64,000 nucleotides of DNA. Source: Roseibium polysiphoniae (GTDB lineage Bacteria > Pseudomonadota > Alphaproteobacteria > Rhizobiales > Stappiaceae). A program made the translations under genes and the position numbers. The stretch spans positions 1-64,000 of the forward strand of contig NZ_JACYXJ010000002.1 of NCBI RefSeq assembly GCF_014842925.1. The letters are read 5' to 3'. Each line of letters begins with the position of its first letter. The stretch's first letter is position 1. The notes beneath the pieces are model-generated. The model was not told the origin of the DNA and did no database searches. It worked only from the letters and a program-made list of their open reading frames with translations. Of the stretch, positions 1 through 9,698 are shown piece by piece.

Positions 1-126
1 GGCGACAACGTGTCTGTTGTTGTTGAGCTGATCGTGCCGATCGCCATGGAAGAAGGCCTGCGCTTCGCTATCCGCGAAGGCGGCCGTACCGTCGGCGCCG
101 GCGTCGTCGCCTCAATCGTCGAGTAA
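1..126 (+). CDS. tuf: Elongation factor Tu, C-terminal end (partial)
   Basis: The first 41 codons are open in frame 1 and end at TAA 124-126. The residues (for example [20 protein letters not shown] and a final [10 protein letters not shown]) are the last beta-barrel strands of EF-Tu domain 3. EF-Tu carries aminoacyl-tRNA to the ribosome. The 5' part lies outside the window. A tuf copy directly before rpsJ is the usual alphaproteobacterial str-S10 arrangement, so this copy is probably the distal gene of the str operon (rpsL-rpsG-fusA-tuf). Confidence 0.95.
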   Translation, partial: GDNVSVVVELIVPIAMEEGLRFAIREGGRTVGAGVVASIVE

Positions 127-135
127 TTGACGGCA

Positions 136-167
136 GGGCCTGCTGTTTAACAAAAACTGGCAGGCCC
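136..167 (+). promoter_or_regulatory. Inverted repeat between tuf and rpsJ
   Basis: A perfect 8-bp inverted repeat (GGGCCTGC at 136-143, GCAGGCCC at 160-167) with a 16-nt A/T-rich loop lies in the 65-bp gap between tuf and rpsJ. No U-tract follows directly, so it is not a plain intrinsic terminator. It could be an RNA-processing site, a partial terminator or a leader element for S10-operon control. The structure is seen; the role is inferred. Confidence 0.4.
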
Positions 168-191
168 GCCTGTCTTAACGGGAACTCTGAA

Positions 192-500
192 ATGAACGGT
201 CAGAATATCCGGATCCGCCTTAAGGCATTTGACCACCGTATTCTCGATGCTTCCACAAAGGAAATCGTGAACACGGCCAAGCGGACCGGTGCACAGGTAC
301 GGGGACCCGTACCGCTGCCGACGCGGATCGAGAAGTACACGGTACTTCGCGGCCCGCACATCGATAAGAAAAGCCGCGATCAGTTCGAGATGCGCACGCA
401 CAAGCGTTTGCTCGACATCGTTGATCCGACGCCCCAGACGGTTGACGCTCTTATGAAGCTCGACCTTGCCGCTGGTGTCGACGTCGAGATCAAGCTCTGA
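192..500 (+). CDS. rpsJ: 30S ribosomal protein S10
   Basis: 102 aa, the normal S10 length. It opens [19 protein letters not shown] and contains the [19 protein letters not shown] segment typical of the family. S10 (NusE) sits in the 30S head and also joins NusB in antitermination complexes. It is the first gene of the S10 operon, 65 bp after tuf and 23 bp before rplC. The ATG start follows an AACTCTGA stretch with only a weak Shine-Dalgarno match, but the N-terminus aligns with the family start. Confidence 0.97.
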   Translation: MNGQNIRIRLKAFDHRILDASTKEIVNTAKRTGAQVRGPVPLPTRIEKYTVLRGPHIDKKSRDQFEMRTHKRLLDIVDPTPQTVDALMKLDLAAGVDVEIKL

Positions 501-523
501 GGCGGATCGAAGGGGACACGTCT

Positions 524-1234
524 ATGCGTTCTGGTGTGATCGCTCAGAAAGTGGGCATGACTCGTATCTATAACGATGCGGGCGAGCATGTTCCGGTCAC
601 TGTTTTGCGGCTGGAAAATTGCCAGGTGGTTGCCCACCGTACTGAAGAAAAGAATGGCTATACCGCGCTGCAGGTCGGCGCAGGTCTGGCAAAAGTCAAG
701 AACACCGTTAAGGCACTTCGCGGACATTTCGCGGTTGCCAAGGTGGAGCCGAAGCGTACCCTGGCCGAGTTCCGGGTTTCGTCTGACAACCTGATCGACG
801 TTGGCGCGGAAATCACCGCTGACCACTACGTTGAAGGCCAGTTTGTCGACGTTACCGGCAACTCGATCGGTAAGGGTTTTGCCGGTGCAATGAAGCGTCA
901 CAACTTCGGTGGTGGCCGCGCTTCGCACGGTAACTCGATCTCGCATCGGTCACATGGTTCCACGGGTCAGTGTCAGGATCCGGGCCGGGTGTTCAAAGGC
1001 AAGAAGATGGCCGGTCACATGGGCGATGTCCGCGTGACCACGCAGAACCTCAAGGTTGTGCGTACCGATGTTGAACGCGGCCTGATCATGGTCGAGGGTT
1101 CTGTACCAGGCGCCAAGGGCGGTTGGATCCAGGTCCGCGACTCGATCAAGAAGGCGCTGCCGGAAGGTGTTCCGGTTCCAGGTGCATTCCGTGCTCCTGA
1201 AGCAGCCGCTGCCGCCGGGAAGGAGAGCGAGTGA
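524..1234 (+). CDS. rplC: 50S ribosomal protein L3
   Basis: 236 aa. It starts [20 protein letters not shown] and has the [21 protein letters not shown] signature of L3 around residues 122-142. L3 is an early 23S rRNA binder near the peptidyl-transferase centre. The C-terminus has an Ala/Glu-rich tail ([10 protein letters not shown]) beyond the conserved fold, common in alphaproteobacteria. Its TGA stop shares one base with the rplD ATG, so the pair is translationally coupled. Confidence 0.97.
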   Translation: MRSGVIAQKVGMTRIYNDAGEHVPVTVLRLENCQVVAHRTEEKNGYTALQVGAGLAKVKNTVKALRGHFAVAKVEPKRTLAEFRVSSDNLIDVGAEITADHYVEGQFVDVTGNSIGKGFAGAMKRHNFGGGRASHGNSISHRSHGSTGQCQDPGRVFKGKKMAGHMGDVRVTTQNLKVVRTDVERGLIMVEGSVPGAKGGWIQVRDSIKKALPEGVPVPGAFRAPEAAAAAGKESE

Positions 1235-1854
1235 TGGAACTTCAGGTCAAGACCCTCGAAGGTGGGGCGGCCGGTTCGATCACGGTGAGTGACGAGATCT
1301 TCGGTCTCGAGCCCCGCACCGATCTGATCCACCGCGTGGTGCGTTGGCAGCTTGCCAAGCGCCAGGCCGGCACGCACAAGACGCTGCAGCGTTCGGAAGT
1401 TTCCGGTACGACGAAGAAGTTCGTCCGCCAGAAGGGTTCTGGCGGCGCACGTCACGGCAACCGCAAGGCTCCGCAGTTCCGCGGTGGTGGTAAGGCTTTT
1501 GGGCCGGTCGTTCGCGACCATGCTCACGAGCTGCCGAAAAAGGTCCGTGTCCTCGGTCTCAAGCATGTTCTTTCCGCCAAGGCCAAGACCGACAGCATCG
1601 TCATCGTTGAAGATGCGAAGGCTGCCGAAGCCAAGACCAAGGCACTCAAGGCACAGTTCGAAAAGCTGGGTCTCAAGAACGCCCTGGTGATTGACGGTGC
1701 CGAGCTGGACATGAACTTCTCTCTGGCTGCCCGCAACATCCCTCATGTGGATGTGCTGCCGGTCCAGGGTATCAATGTCTACGACATCATGCGCGCCAAC
1801 ACGCTTGTGTTGACGAAGTCTGCGGTGTCTGCACTTGAGGAGCGCTTCAAATGA
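1234..1854 (+). CDS. rplD: 50S ribosomal protein L4
   Basis: 206 aa from ATG 1234, preceded by AAGGAGAG at 1219-1226. A GTG three bases earlier (1231) is in frame, but the ATG gives the family N-terminus [11 protein letters not shown]. The basic loop [20 protein letters not shown] (about residues 68-87) is the L4 extension that lines the exit tunnel. In enterobacteria L4 autoregulates the S10 operon; whether that holds here is not shown by the sequence. It overlaps rplC by 1 bp and rplW by 4 bp. Confidence 0.97.
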   Translation: MELQVKTLEGGAAGSITVSDEIFGLEPRTDLIHRVVRWQLAKRQAGTHKTLQRSEVSGTTKKFVRQKGSGGARHGNRKAPQFRGGGKAFGPVVRDHAHELPKKVRVLGLKHVLSAKAKTDSIVIVEDAKAAEAKTKALKAQFEKLGLKNALVIDGAELDMNFSLAARNIPHVDVLPVQGINVYDIMRANTLVLTKSAVSALEERFK

Positions 1855-2144
1855 GCAATCTTCCTCACTACGACAAGATCGTCGGCCCGGTAATCACCGA
1901 GAAGGCGACCATGGCTTCCGAAGAAAACAAGGTTGTTTTCAAGGTCGCCAATGACGCAACCAAGCCGGAAATCAAGGCTGCGATCGAAGCGCTCTTCGGC
2001 GTCAAGGTCACTGCCGTGAACACCCTGGTCCGCAAGGGCAAGGTTAAACGGTTCAAGGGTCGCATCGGTCGCCAGTCCGACTTCAAGAAGGCCGTCATCA
2101 CGCTCGAGGAAGGTCACGCGATTGACGTGACCACCGGGCTCTAA
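1851..2144 (+). CDS. rplW: 50S ribosomal protein L23
   Basis: 97 aa, standard bacterial length. It starts [20 protein letters not shown], with the family core [22 protein letters not shown] and the basic hairpin [16 protein letters not shown]23 binds 23S domain III at the tunnel exit and is the docking site for trigger factor and SRP. Its ATG overlaps the rplD TGA in an ATGA junction, and rplB follows after 17 bp. Confidence 0.97.
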   Translation: MSNLPHYDKIVGPVITEKATMASEENKVVFKVANDATKPEIKAAIEALFGVKVTAVNTLVRKGKVKRFKGRIGRQSDFKKAVITLEEGHAIDVTTGL

Positions 2145-2161
2145 GGGGCGGGGACAGGTAA

Positions 2162-2995
2162 ATGGCACTTAAGACATTCAACCCGACGTCGCCCGGTCGG
2201 CGCCAGTTGGTCCAGGTAGATCGTTCCGATCTGCACAAGGGCAAGCCGGTCAAGACCCTGACGGAAGGCCTCTCCAAGAGCGGCGGTCGTAACAACACCG
2301 GTCGCCTTACGGCTCCGAACCGCGGTGGCGGTCACAAGCGGTCCTACCGTCTTGTTGACTTCAAGCGTCGCAAGTTCGACATCCCGGCGACGGTAGAGCG
2401 TCTCGAATACGATCCGAACCGGACCGCATTCATCGCGCTTATCCGTTACGAAGATGGTGAGCTGAGCTACATTCTGGCGCCACAGCGTCTGGCAGTTGGT
2501 GACACGGTCATCGCCGGTCAGTCTGTCGATGTGAAGCCGGGCAACGCAATGCCGCTGTCGTCCATTCCGGTCGGCACGATTGTTCACAACATTGAACTGA
2601 AGCCGGGCAAGGGTGCGCAGGTCGCACGTTCCGCTGGTGCCTTCGTTCAGGTTGTCGGTCGCGACCAGGGTTACACGACCCTGCGTTTGATGTCCGGTGA
2701 ACAGCGCCGCGTTCTGGGCACCTGCATGGCGTCCATTGGTGCCGTATCCAATCCGGATCACGGCAACATTAATCTGGGCAAGGCAGGCCGCTCTCGCTGG
2801 CTCGGCCGTACCCCGCACACACGCGGCGTCGCGATGAACCCGGTTGACCACCCGCACGGCGGTGGTGAAGGCCGGACGTCCGGTGGTCGTCATCCGGTTA
2901 CCCCTTGGGGCAAGCCGACCAAAGGCAAGCGCACGCGGAGCAACAAGCAGACCGATAAGTATATCGTCCGCAGCCGCCACGCGCGCAAGAAGTAA
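2162..2995 (+). CDS. rplB: 50S ribosomal protein L2
   Basis: 277 aa, full length. N-terminal [17 protein letters not shown], the [17 protein letters not shown] segment, and the C-terminal signature [17 protein letters not shown] with the conserved His implicated in peptidyl-transferase-centre structure. L2 is needed for subunit association and peptide-bond formation. It has the usual place between L23 and S19, with 17 and 12 bp spacings. Confidence 0.98.
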   Translation: MALKTFNPTSPGRRQLVQVDRSDLHKGKPVKTLTEGLSKSGGRNNTGRLTAPNRGGGHKRSYRLVDFKRRKFDIPATVERLEYDPNRTAFIALIRYEDGELSYILAPQRLAVGDTVIAGQSVDVKPGNAMPLSSIPVGTIVHNIELKPGKGAQVARSAGAFVQVVGRDQGYTTLRLMSGEQRRVLGTCMASIGAVSNPDHGNINLGKAGRSRWLGRTPHTRGVAMNPVDHPHGGGEGRTSGGRHPVTPWGKPTKGKRTRSNKQTDKYIVRSRHARKK

Positions 2996-3007
2996 AGGAC
3001 AAGGATC

Positions 3008-3286
3008 GTGGCACGTTCGATCTGGAAAGGTCCGTTTGTCGACGGGTATCTGCTGAAGAAGGCTGACAAGGTTCGTGAATCTGGCCGCAACGAGGTCATC
3101 AAGACCTGGAGCCGCCGCTCGACGATCCTGCCGCAGTTCGTTGGTCTTACCTTCGGCGTCTACAACGGGCAGAAGCATGTCCCGGTGTCGGTGTCTGAAG
3201 AGATGATTGGTCACAAGTTCGGCGAGTTTTCGCCGAGCCGGACCTACTACGGACATGGCGCCGACAAGAAGGCGAAGAGGAAGTAA
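3008..3286 (+). CDS. rpsS: 30S ribosomal protein S19
   Basis: 92 aa with a GTG start after AAAGGACAAGG. It begins [20 protein letters not shown] and has the [24 protein letters not shown] core, [17 protein letters not shown] and a basic tail. S19 sits in the 30S head, with S13, contacting the A-site tRNA region. Only 2 bp separate its stop from rplV. Confidence 0.97.
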   Translation: MARSIWKGPFVDGYLLKKADKVRESGRNEVIKTWSRRSTILPQFVGLTFGVYNGQKHVPVSVSEEMIGHKFGEFSPSRTYYGHGADKKAKRK

Positions 3287-3288
3287 CG

Positions 3289-3669
3289 ATGGGCAAGCCG
3301 AAGCGTGAGCGGACGCTCGCTGACAACGAGGCCCGGGCAATGACCCGCATGCTGCGCGTTTCTCCGCGCAAGCTGAATCTCGTTGCGGCTGCTATCCGCG
3401 GCAAGAAGGTCGGTTCTGCAATTGCAGACCTGACATTCTCCCGCAAGCGTATCGCTCAGGACGTCAAGAAAACCTTGATGTCCGCGATCGCAAACGCGGA
3501 AAACAACCACGATCTGGATATCGACAACCTGGTGGTTGCCGAGGCACATGTTGGCAAGGCTTTTGTCATCAAGCGTTTCCAGGCTCGTGCACGTGGTCGC
3601 GTTGGCCGGATCGAGAAGCCGTTCTCGAACCTGACCATCGTTGTGCGTGAAAAAGAGGAGACTGCCTGA
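3289..3669 (+). CDS. rplV: 50S ribosomal protein L22
   Basis: 126 aa. After a short alphaproteobacterial N-terminal extension ([16 protein letters not shown]) comes the L22 core [19 protein letters not shown] and the tunnel hairpin [21 protein letters not shown]. The hairpin lines the exit tunnel near the macrolide site. The stop TGA shares its last base with the ATG of rpsC. Confidence 0.97.
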   Translation: MGKPKRERTLADNEARAMTRMLRVSPRKLNLVAAAIRGKKVGSAIADLTFSRKRIAQDVKKTLMSAIANAENNHDLDIDNLVVAEAHVGKAFVIKRFQARARGRVGRIEKPFSNLTIVVREKEETA

Positions 3670-4397
3670 TGGGTCATAAAGTAAACCCGATCGGCATGCG
3701 CCTCGGGATCAACCGCACCTGGGATTCGCGTTGGTTCGCCAACAAGGGTGAATACGGCGATCTTCTTCATGAAGATTTCCGCATCCGCGAATTCCTGCTC
3801 AAGGAACTGAAGCAGGCTGCTGTTTCCAAGGTCGTTATTGAACGCCCGCACAAGAAGTGCCGTGTCACCATCCACTCGGGTCGTCCGGGTGTGGTTATCG
3901 GCAAGAAGGGTGCGGACATCGAGCGTCTTCGCAAGAAGATCAACGAGATCACGAACTCGGAAGTTCACATCAACATCGTTGAAGTGCGCAAGCCTGAACT
4001 CGATGCGACGCTTGTTGCCGCTTCGATCGCTCAGCAGCTGGAACGTCGTGTTGCTTTCCGTCGTGCCATGAAGCGTGCCGTTCAGTCGGCGATGCGTCTT
4101 GGTGCACAGGGCATCCGGATCAACTGTGGTGGCCGTCTCGGTGGTGCTGAAATCGCACGTATCGAGTGGTACCGCGAAGGTCGCGTGCCGCTGCACACCC
4201 TGCGTGCCGACATCGATTACGGTGTTGCATCCGCGCACACCGCTTACGGTGTCTGCGGCGTGAAGGTCTGGATCTTCAAGGGTGAAATCCTCGAGCATGA
4301 CCCCATGGCGTCTGAGCGCCGTGCGACGTCCGGCTCTGACAGCAACCAGGGTGATCGCGGCGAACGCCGGGGTCGGGGCCGTGAGCGCGCAGCCTAA
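3669..4397 (+). CDS. rpsC: 30S ribosomal protein S3
   Basis: 242 aa. It starts [20 protein letters not shown], contains the KH-domain GxxG loop [17 protein letters not shown] (about residues 75-91) and the C-terminal [21 protein letters not shown] block. S3 forms part of the mRNA entry channel. The last 25 residues are a polar Arg/Gly-rich tail of the kind seen in alphaproteobacterial S3. There is a 1-bp overlap with rplV and a 44-bp gap to rplP. Confidence 0.98.
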   Translation: MGHKVNPIGMRLGINRTWDSRWFANKGEYGDLLHEDFRIREFLLKELKQAAVSKVVIERPHKKCRVTIHSGRPGVVIGKKGADIERLRKKINEITNSEVHINIVEVRKPELDATLVAASIAQQLERRVAFRRAMKRAVQSAMRLGAQGIRINCGGRLGGAEIARIEWYREGRVPLHTLRADIDYGVASAHTAYGVCGVKVWIFKGEILEHDPMASERRATSGSDSNQGDRGERRGRGRERAA

Positions 4398-4441
4398 TTG
4401 GCTGCCTGCTGCTCGCGTAACACGAAGGACGAGAGAAAACG

Positions 4442-4855
4442 ATGCTGCAACCGAAGCGAACGAAGTTCCGCAAGCAGCACAAGGGCCGCATTCACGGTCT
4501 GTCGAAGGGAGGTACTGACCTCAACTTCGGCGCCTACGGTCTGAAGGCTGTTGAGCCTGAGCGGGTCACCGCTCGTCAGATCGAAGCTGCCCGTCGTGCC
4601 ATGACCCGCCACATGAAGCGTGCTGGTCGTGTATGGATCCGCATCTTCCCGGACCTCCCGGTCTCTTCCAAGCCGGCTGAAGTCCGCATGGGTAAGGGTA
4701 AGGGTTCTCCGGATTACTGGGCTTGCCGCGTCAAGCCTGGCCGGATCATGTTCGAAATCGATGGTGTTCCTGAAGACGTTGCGCGTGAAGCAATGCGTCT
4801 GGCGGCCGCCAAACTGCCTATCAAATGCCGCTTCATTCAGCGAATTGGCGAATAG
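4442..4855 (+). CDS. rplP: 50S ribosomal protein L16
   Basis: 137 aa, typical length. It begins [20 protein letters not shown] and has the [24 protein letters not shown] signature (about residues 82-105). L16 helps to form the A-site tRNA elbow pocket and is a late assembly protein. It follows rpsC after 44 bp and precedes rpmC by 21 bp. Confidence 0.97.
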   Translation: MLQPKRTKFRKQHKGRIHGLSKGGTDLNFGAYGLKAVEPERVTARQIEAARRAMTRHMKRAGRVWIRIFPDLPVSSKPAEVRMGKGKGSPDYWACRVKPGRIMFEIDGVPEDVAREAMRLAAAKLPIKCRFIQRIGE

Positions 4856-4876
4856 GTAGTCGAGGAGTAAGAAGCC

Positions 4877-5077
4877 ATGAAGGCGACTGACGTAAGAGCA
4901 AAGACCCTCGACGAGCTCCGCACGGAGCTCGAGGCCCTCAAGAAAGAGCAGTTCAACCTGCGCTTTCAGAAGGCGACCGGTCAGCTAGAAAACACTGGGC
5001 GCGTACGGCAAATTCGCCGCGACGTTGCTCGCATTCAGACGATCATGCGCGAAAAGCGCGTGTCGGCAAGCGCTTAA
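4877..5077 (+). CDS. rpmC: 50S ribosomal protein L29
   Basis: 66 aa; a two-helix protein starting [21 protein letters not shown] with the [21 protein letters not shown] signature. L29 neighbours L23 at the tunnel exit. A clear ribosome binding site GAGGAGTAAG lies upstream at 4862-4871. rpsQ follows after 10 bp. Confidence 0.96.
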   Translation: MKATDVRAKTLDELRTELEALKKEQFNLRFQKATGQLENTGRVRQIRRDVARIQTIMREKRVSASA

Positions 5078-5087
5078 GGAGACACCT

Positions 5088-5315
5088 ATGCCGAAGCGCA
5101 TTTTGCAGGGCACCGTTGTCAGCAACGCAAATGACAAGACGGTGACGGTTAAGGTGGAGCGTCGCTTCACTCACCCGCTGCTGAAGAAGACCGTGCGCCG
5201 GTCCAAAAAATACCGTGCGCATGATGAAGCAAACAAATATCAAGTCGGCGATTCTGTTCAGATCGAAGAGTGCTCGCCGGTTTCGAAGAACAAACGCTGG
5301 ACCGTGGTCGTCTGA
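5088..5315 (+). CDS. rpsQ: 30S ribosomal protein S17
   Basis: 75 aa from ATG 5088, preceded by AAGGAGAC at 5075-5082. The reading frame is open upstream, but the Shine-Dalgarno site and the family start [19 protein letters not shown] fix this codon. The OB-fold core with [20 protein letters not shown] and the SKNKRW ending is standard. S17 is a primary 16S rRNA binder. rplN follows after 67 bp, one of the larger gaps in this block. Confidence 0.96.
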   Translation: MPKRILQGTVVSNANDKTVTVKVERRFTHPLLKKTVRRSKKYRAHDEANKYQVGDSVQIEECSPVSKNKRWTVVV

Positions 5316-5382
5316 CCACGCTCCATGTTGAGCATCAGGCGCCCTTGGCAGGTGCGCCAGACAGAGAATAAGGCAGCCAGTC

Positions 5383-5751
5383 ATGATTCAGATGCAAACA
5401 AACCTCGACGTGGCGGATAATTCCGGCGCTCGTCGTGTCATGTGCATCAAAGTGCTCGGCGGCTCCAAGCGCAAATACGCTTCTGTGGGCGACATCATTG
5501 TCGTATCCGTGAAGGAAGCTATTCCGCGGGGTCGCGTCAAAAAGGGCGACGTGATGAAGGCGGTCGTTGTGCGTACGGCGAAGGATATTCGACGTGCCGA
5601 CGGCAGCGTGATCCGGTTCGACCGCAATGCGGCGGTTCTGATCAACAACAACAAGGAGCCTGTCGGTACCCGTATCTTTGGTCCGGTACCGCGCGAACTC
5701 CGTGCAAAGAACCACATGAAAATTATCTCGCTCGCGCCGGAGGTGCTCTGA
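5383..5751 (+). CDS. rplN: 50S ribosomal protein L14
   Basis: 122 aa, exactly the usual length. It starts [27 protein letters not shown] and has the [11 protein letters not shown] motif near the C-terminus. L14 forms intersubunit bridges and binds the silencing factor RsfS. It is the first gene of the spc-type block. Its TGA overlaps the ATG of rplX by one base. Confidence 0.97.
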   Translation: MIQMQTNLDVADNSGARRVMCIKVLGGSKRKYASVGDIIVVSVKEAIPRGRVKKGDVMKAVVVRTAKDIRRADGSVIRFDRNAAVLINNNKEPVGTRIFGPVPRELRAKNHMKIISLAPEVL

Positions 5752-6068
5752 TGGCTGCGAAAATTAAAAAAGGCGACACCGTTGTCGTTCTCACCGGTCG
5801 TGACAAGGGCAAGTCCGGTGAAGTTCTGCAGGTCCTGCCGTCTGATAACAAGGCGCTTGTCCGTGGTGTGAACGTCGTTCGCCGCCACCAGAAGCAAACC
5901 CAGACCCAGGAAGCTGGTATCGTTGCTAAGGAAGCTCCGATCCACCTTTCTAACATCGCTGTTGCCGATCCTAAGGACGGCAAGGCGACGCGCGTGGGTT
6001 TCAAGGTGCAGGAAGACGGTACCAAGGTCCGTGTGGCCAAGCGTTCTGGAGACCTGATCGATGGCTGA
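5751..6068 (+). CDS. rplX: 50S ribosomal protein L24
   Basis: 105 aa from ATG 5751; the frame is open further upstream, but that part only shadows rplN. The KOW motif [21 protein letters not shown] is at residues 6-26. L24 starts 50S assembly at the 5' end of 23S rRNA. It overlaps rplN by 1 bp and rplE by 8 bp, so three genes here are coupled. Confidence 0.96.
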   Translation: MAAKIKKGDTVVVLTGRDKGKSGEVLQVLPSDNKALVRGVNVVRRHQKQTQTQEAGIVAKEAPIHLSNIAVADPKDGKATRVGFKVQEDGTKVRVAKRSGDLIDG

Positions 6069-6618
6069 GACCAATTACATCCCGCGTCTTAAGACGCATT
6101 ACGAAGATGTTGTACGCAAGCAGCTTCAGGAAAAGTTCGAGTACAAGAACCCTATGCAGGTTCCTGGTCTCGACAAAGTTGTCCTGAACATCGGCGTCGG
6201 CGAAGCGGTTGCCGACTCCAAGAAGGCGCGCATCGCCGCTGAAGACCTTGCACTGATCGCCGGCCAGAAGCCGGTCATCACCAAGGCCAAGAAGTCCATC
6301 GCGACCTTCAAGGTTCGCGAAGAGATGCCGTTGGGGACCAAGGTTACACTTCGTCGCCAGCAGATGTTCGAATTCCTGGATCGCCTGATCACCATCGCGC
6401 TGCCGCGCGTTCGTGACTTCCGTGGTCTGAACCCGAAGTCCTTTGACGGTCGTGGCAACTACGCCATGGGCATCAAGGAACACATCGTGTTTCCGGAAAT
6501 CGAATACGACAAGGTCGACCAGATCTGGGGTATGGACGTGATCGTCTGCACCACTGCTCAGAACGATGACGAAGCGCGTGAACTGCTGCGCGCGTTCAAC
6601 TTCCCGTTCAGCAAATAA
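6061..6618 (+). CDS. rplE: 50S ribosomal protein L5
   Basis: 185 aa. It contains the L5 signature [21 protein letters not shown] and [28 protein letters not shown]5 binds 5S rRNA and contacts P-site tRNA. Translation starts inside the last codons of rplX (8-bp overlap), an unusually long overlap for this operon. rpsN follows after 32 bp. Confidence 0.97.
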   Translation: MAETNYIPRLKTHYEDVVRKQLQEKFEYKNPMQVPGLDKVVLNIGVGEAVADSKKARIAAEDLALIAGQKPVITKAKKSIATFKVREEMPLGTKVTLRRQQMFEFLDRLITIALPRVRDFRGLNPKSFDGRGNYAMGIKEHIVFPEIEYDKVDQIWGMDVIVCTTAQNDDEARELLRAFNFPFSK

Positions 6619-6650
6619 GCTGAGATACGGGAAAGGAACGAGGAACGACG

Positions 6651-6956
6651 ATGGCGAAGAAAAGCGCAGTCGAGAAGAACAAGCGTCGCGAGAAGCTTGT
6701 CGAAAAGTACGCTGAGAAGCGCGCTGCCCTCAAGGCGATGGCTAAGGATAGTAGCCTGTCTCCGGAAGAGCAGTTCAACGCACGCTTGAAGCTTGCAAAA
6801 TTGCCGCGGAACTCCGCGCCGAACCGCGTTCGCAACCGTTGCGAAGTGACCGGCCGTCCGCGTGCATACTACCGCAAGCTCAAGATGTCCCGTATTGCGC
6901 TTCGTGAACTGGGCTCGCTGGGTAAGATCCCAGGCCTGGTCAAGTCGAGCTGGTAA
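6651..6956 (+). CDS. rpsN: 30S ribosomal protein S14 (zinc-free type)
   Basis: 101 aa, the long C-minus form: there is no CxxC pair, and the conserved end is [27 protein letters not shown]14 sits in the 30S head. A ribosome binding site GAACGAGG is upstream. It is followed after 12 bp by rpsH. Confidence 0.96.
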   Translation: MAKKSAVEKNKRREKLVEKYAEKRAALKAMAKDSSLSPEEQFNARLKLAKLPRNSAPNRVRNRCEVTGRPRAYYRKLKMSRIALRELGSLGKIPGLVKSSW

Positions 6957-6968
6957 GGAGAAACTCCC

Positions 6969-7367
6969 ATGGCAATTTCTGATCCGTTGGGGGATTTGCT
7001 CACACGTATCCGCAATGCGCAGATGCGTCGCAAGAGCAAGGTCAGTTCACCAAATTCCAAATTGCGCGCACATGTACTTGATGTGCTCGCCAAGGAAGGG
7101 TACATCCGTGGCTACACCACGGTTGATTTCGAGACCGGTCGTTCGGAACTCGAGATTGAACTGAAGTACTTTGATGGCGAACCGGTTATCCGGACCATCG
7201 AACGGGTGTCAAAACCGGGCCGTCGGGTTTACTCGTCGGTAAAAAACATCCCGCATGTGTCCAATGGCCTGGGCGTGTCGATTATTTCGACCCCGCGCGG
7301 CGTCATGAGCGATCATCAGGCGCGTGATGAAAACGTAGGCGGTGAGGTCCTGTGCCGCGTCTTCTGA
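6969..7367 (+). CDS. rpsH: 30S ribosomal protein S8
   Basis: 132 aa. It begins [22 protein letters not shown] and ends with the family block [34 protein letters not shown]8 binds the 16S central domain and in enterobacteria represses the spc operon by binding its mRNA near rplE; the window does not show that site directly. AAGGAGA precedes the start at 6955-6961. Confidence 0.97.
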   Translation: MAISDPLGDLLTRIRNAQMRRKSKVSSPNSKLRAHVLDVLAKEGYIRGYTTVDFETGRSELEIELKYFDGEPVIRTIERVSKPGRRVYSSVKNIPHVSNGLGVSIISTPRGVMSDHQARDENVGGEVLCRVF

Positions 7368-7411
7368 CGCGGTTTCAGTCTCATCTTTAAAACAACGACA
7401 AGGTTGGTCAG

Positions 7412-7945
7412 ATGTCTCGTATTGGCAAAAAGCCAGTCCCCGTGCCAAGCGGGGTAACGGCAACGATCAACGGTCAGACGGTTGCGGTCAAGGGCCCGAA
7501 GGGTGAACTCTCCTTCGTGCTCAATGACTACGTTCTGGCCGAGATGACGGACGGCGGTATCAAAGTTGATCCGCGCGGCACCTCCAAGACGGCTCGCTCC
7601 ATGTGGGGCATGAGCCGGACGATGGTGCAGAATATCATTACTGGTGTTAGCAACGGCTTCGAAAAGAAGCTCGACATCACCGGTGTTGGTTATCGTGCCC
7701 AGGTTCAGGGCAAGAATCTTCAGCTGGCGCTGGGTTTCTCGCACGACGTTATCTATTCGGTTCCGGAAGGAATCGAGATCAAGTGCCCAAAACCGACGGA
7801 GATTCTCATCTCCGGTATCGACAAGCAAACTGTCGGTCAGGTAGCGGCTGAAATCCGCGAATTCCGCCCACCTGAGCCTTACAAGGGCAAGGGTGTTCGT
7901 TATGCAGACGAGTTTATCGTCCGCAAAGAAGGCAAGAAGAAGTAA
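7412..7945 (+). CDS. rplF: 50S ribosomal protein L6
   Basis: 177 aa, with two tandem L6 folds. It starts [19 protein letters not shown] and ends with the signature [26 protein letters not shown]6 binds 23S domain VI near the factor-binding site. It lies 44 bp after rpsH and 12 bp before rplR. Confidence 0.97.
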   Translation: MSRIGKKPVPVPSGVTATINGQTVAVKGPKGELSFVLNDYVLAEMTDGGIKVDPRGTSKTARSMWGMSRTMVQNIITGVSNGFEKKLDITGVGYRAQVQGKNLQLALGFSHDVIYSVPEGIEIKCPKPTEILISGIDKQTVGQVAAEIREFRPPEPYKGKGVRYADEFIVRKEGKKK

Positions 7946-7957
7946 CGGACCTGGATC

Positions 7958-8320
7958 ATGGCGAATAGCAAAATTGCTTTCGAACGCCGCCGCGATCGCG
8001 TGCGCCGTTCACTCAAGAAGGTGGCGAACGGACGTCCGCGCCTTTCTATCTTCCGCTCGTCGAAGCAGATCTACGCCCAGATCATCGACGACGGGAAGGG
8101 GAATACCATTGTTTCCGCCTCGACGATCGAAACCGATCTGAAGGGCTCCCTCAAGACGGGCGCCGACACCGCAGCAGCTGCTGCCGTCGGCAAGCTTGTC
8201 GCAGAGCGCGCGATTGCCGCTGGCGTCAAGCAGGTCGTGTTCGACCGAGGCGGGTATCAGTACCATGGGCGCGTTAAAGCGCTTGCGGATGCTGCCCGTG
8301 AAGGTGGACTTGAATTCTGA
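7958..8320 (+). CDS. rplR: 50S ribosomal protein L18
   Basis: 120 aa. It has the basic N-terminus [36 protein letters not shown] and the C-terminal [26 protein letters not shown] signature. L18 binds 5S rRNA with L5. It is in the expected place between L6 and S5. Confidence 0.97.
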   Translation: MANSKIAFERRRDRVRRSLKKVANGRPRLSIFRSSKQIYAQIIDDGKGNTIVSASTIETDLKGSLKTGADTAAAAAVGKLVAERAIAAGVKQVVFDRGGYQYHGRVKALADAAREGGLEF

Positions 8321-8361
8321 CCAGCGCCCGTTGGCGCTCTTAAGAACGGAAGACGTATAAA

Positions 8362-8925
8362 ATGGCGAGACAGGATAATCGCGATCGCGACGAGCGAGAC
8401 AGCGAATTCGTCGACAAGCTCGTACACATCAACCGCGTCGCAAAGGTGGTCAAGGGTGGCCGTCGTTTCGGCTTCGCCGCGCTTGTCGTGGTTGGTGATC
8501 AAAAGGGCCGCGTCGGCTTTGGCCACGGTAAGGCACGTGAAGTGCCAGAGGCCATCCGTAAGGCAACCGAGGCTGCAAAGCGCACGATGATTCGTGTGCC
8601 TCTGCGTGAAGGCCGAACGCTCCACCACGATGTGGAAGGCCGTCACGGTGCCGGTAAGGTGATCCTGCGTGCAGCTCCGGCTGGTACCGGTATCATTGCT
8701 GGTGGTCCGATGCGTGCAGTGTTCGAAACCCTTGGTGTTCAGGACGTTGTTGCCAAGTCACTTGGCTCTTCGAACCCTTACAACATGGTTCGTGCGACCT
8801 TTAACGCACTGACCAAGGAAGACAGCCCGCGTTCGGTCGCGGCACGCCGTGGCCTCAAGGTCTCGGTGCTGCAGTCGCGCCGTCGTGATAACGAAGATGC
8901 GGCTCCGGCTGCCGCTGAGGCTTGA
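8362..8925 (+). CDS. rpsE: 30S ribosomal protein S5
   Basis: 187 aa. It contains the double-stranded RNA-binding N-domain [30 protein letters not shown] and the core [37 protein letters not shown]5 supports decoding accuracy and mRNA unwinding at the entry channel. An Ala-rich tail (AAPAAAEA) ends the protein. There are 41-bp gaps on both sides. Confidence 0.97.
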   Translation: MARQDNRDRDERDSEFVDKLVHINRVAKVVKGGRRFGFAALVVVGDQKGRVGFGHGKAREVPEAIRKATEAAKRTMIRVPLREGRTLHHDVEGRHGAGKVILRAAPAGTGIIAGGPMRAVFETLGVQDVVAKSLGSSNPYNMVRATFNALTKEDSPRSVAARRGLKVSVLQSRRRDNEDAAPAAAEA

Positions 8926-8966
8926 TCTCGGCGGCTCCGGCTCCCAGTTGAATAAGGGTTAGTTCC

Positions 8967-9161
8967 ATGGCGAACACCGATAAGACCGTTACGGTCGAAC
9001 AGATTGGCAGCCCGCTGCGCCGTCCTCAGGATCAGCGCGCAACGCTCGTCGGTCTGGGTCTGAACAAGATGCACCGCCGTTCCACACTGAAGGACACTCC
9101 TGAAGTGCGCGGCATGATCAACAAGGTCCAGCATCTCGTACGCGTTGTCGAAGACGCTTAA
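8967..9161 (+). CDS. rpmD: 50S ribosomal protein L30
   Basis: 64 aa; the core [32 protein letters not shown] and [16 protein letters not shown] match the bacterial L30 family. The short N-terminal extension (MANTDKT) is usual for alphaproteobacteria. It lies between S5 and L15 as expected. Confidence 0.95.
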   Translation: MANTDKTVTVEQIGSPLRRPQDQRATLVGLGLNKMHRRSTLKDTPEVRGMINKVQHLVRVVEDA

Positions 9162-9182
9162 TCGGGATCAGGAGATAAAGAC

Positions 9183-9650
9183 ATGAAGCTCAACGAACTC
9201 AGGGACAATCCCGGTTCCGTTCAGAGCCGTCACCGCGTCGGACGTGGTATCGGTTCTGGCAAGGGCAAGACCGGTGGCCGCGGTGTCAAGGGGCAGAAGT
9301 CCCGTTCAGGCGTCGCGATCAAGGGCTTTGAAGGCGGTCAGATGCCGCTTCACCGCCGTCTGCCGAAGCGTGGTTTCACGAACATTTTCGCCAAGGAGTT
9401 CAATGTTGTCTCCCTCGGCCGTGTTCAGGAAGCTCTGGATGCAGGCAAGCTCGATGCGAAAGCGGCCATTACGGTCGAGGCGCTGAAGGCAGCTGGTATC
9501 GTCAAGCGCGTCAAGGATGGCGTTCGCTTGCTCAGCGACGGTGAATTGAAGACTGCAGTCACTTTCGAAATCGCAGGCGCCTCCAAGGCGGCCGTTGAAG
9601 CGGTTTCCAAAGCTGGCGGCAAGGTCGTCGTTCTGGGAGCTCAGGCTTAA
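9183..9650 (+). CDS. rplO: 50S ribosomal protein L15
   Basis: 155 aa. It starts [44 protein letters not shown], the typical Gly/Lys/Arg-rich rRNA-threading arm, followed by [20 protein letters not shown]15 is a late 50S assembly protein. CAGGAGATAA precedes the start. secY follows after 48 bp. Confidence 0.96.
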   Translation: MKLNELRDNPGSVQSRHRVGRGIGSGKGKTGGRGVKGQKSRSGVAIKGFEGGQMPLHRRLPKRGFTNIFAKEFNVVSLGRVQEALDAGKLDAKAAITVEALKAAGIVKRVKDGVRLLSDGELKTAVTFEIAGASKAAVEAVSKAGGKVVVLGAQA

Positions 9651-9698
9651 CAGCCTGGGCTTTTCCCATTTGTCGGTAATAACTGACCGGAGTAGGGC

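Noticed and set aside
2141..3340. 399-codon minus-strand frame across rplB and rpsS
   Set aside because: Runs antisense to two certain ribosomal genes; its residues show no family and it exists because of GC-rich codon bias.
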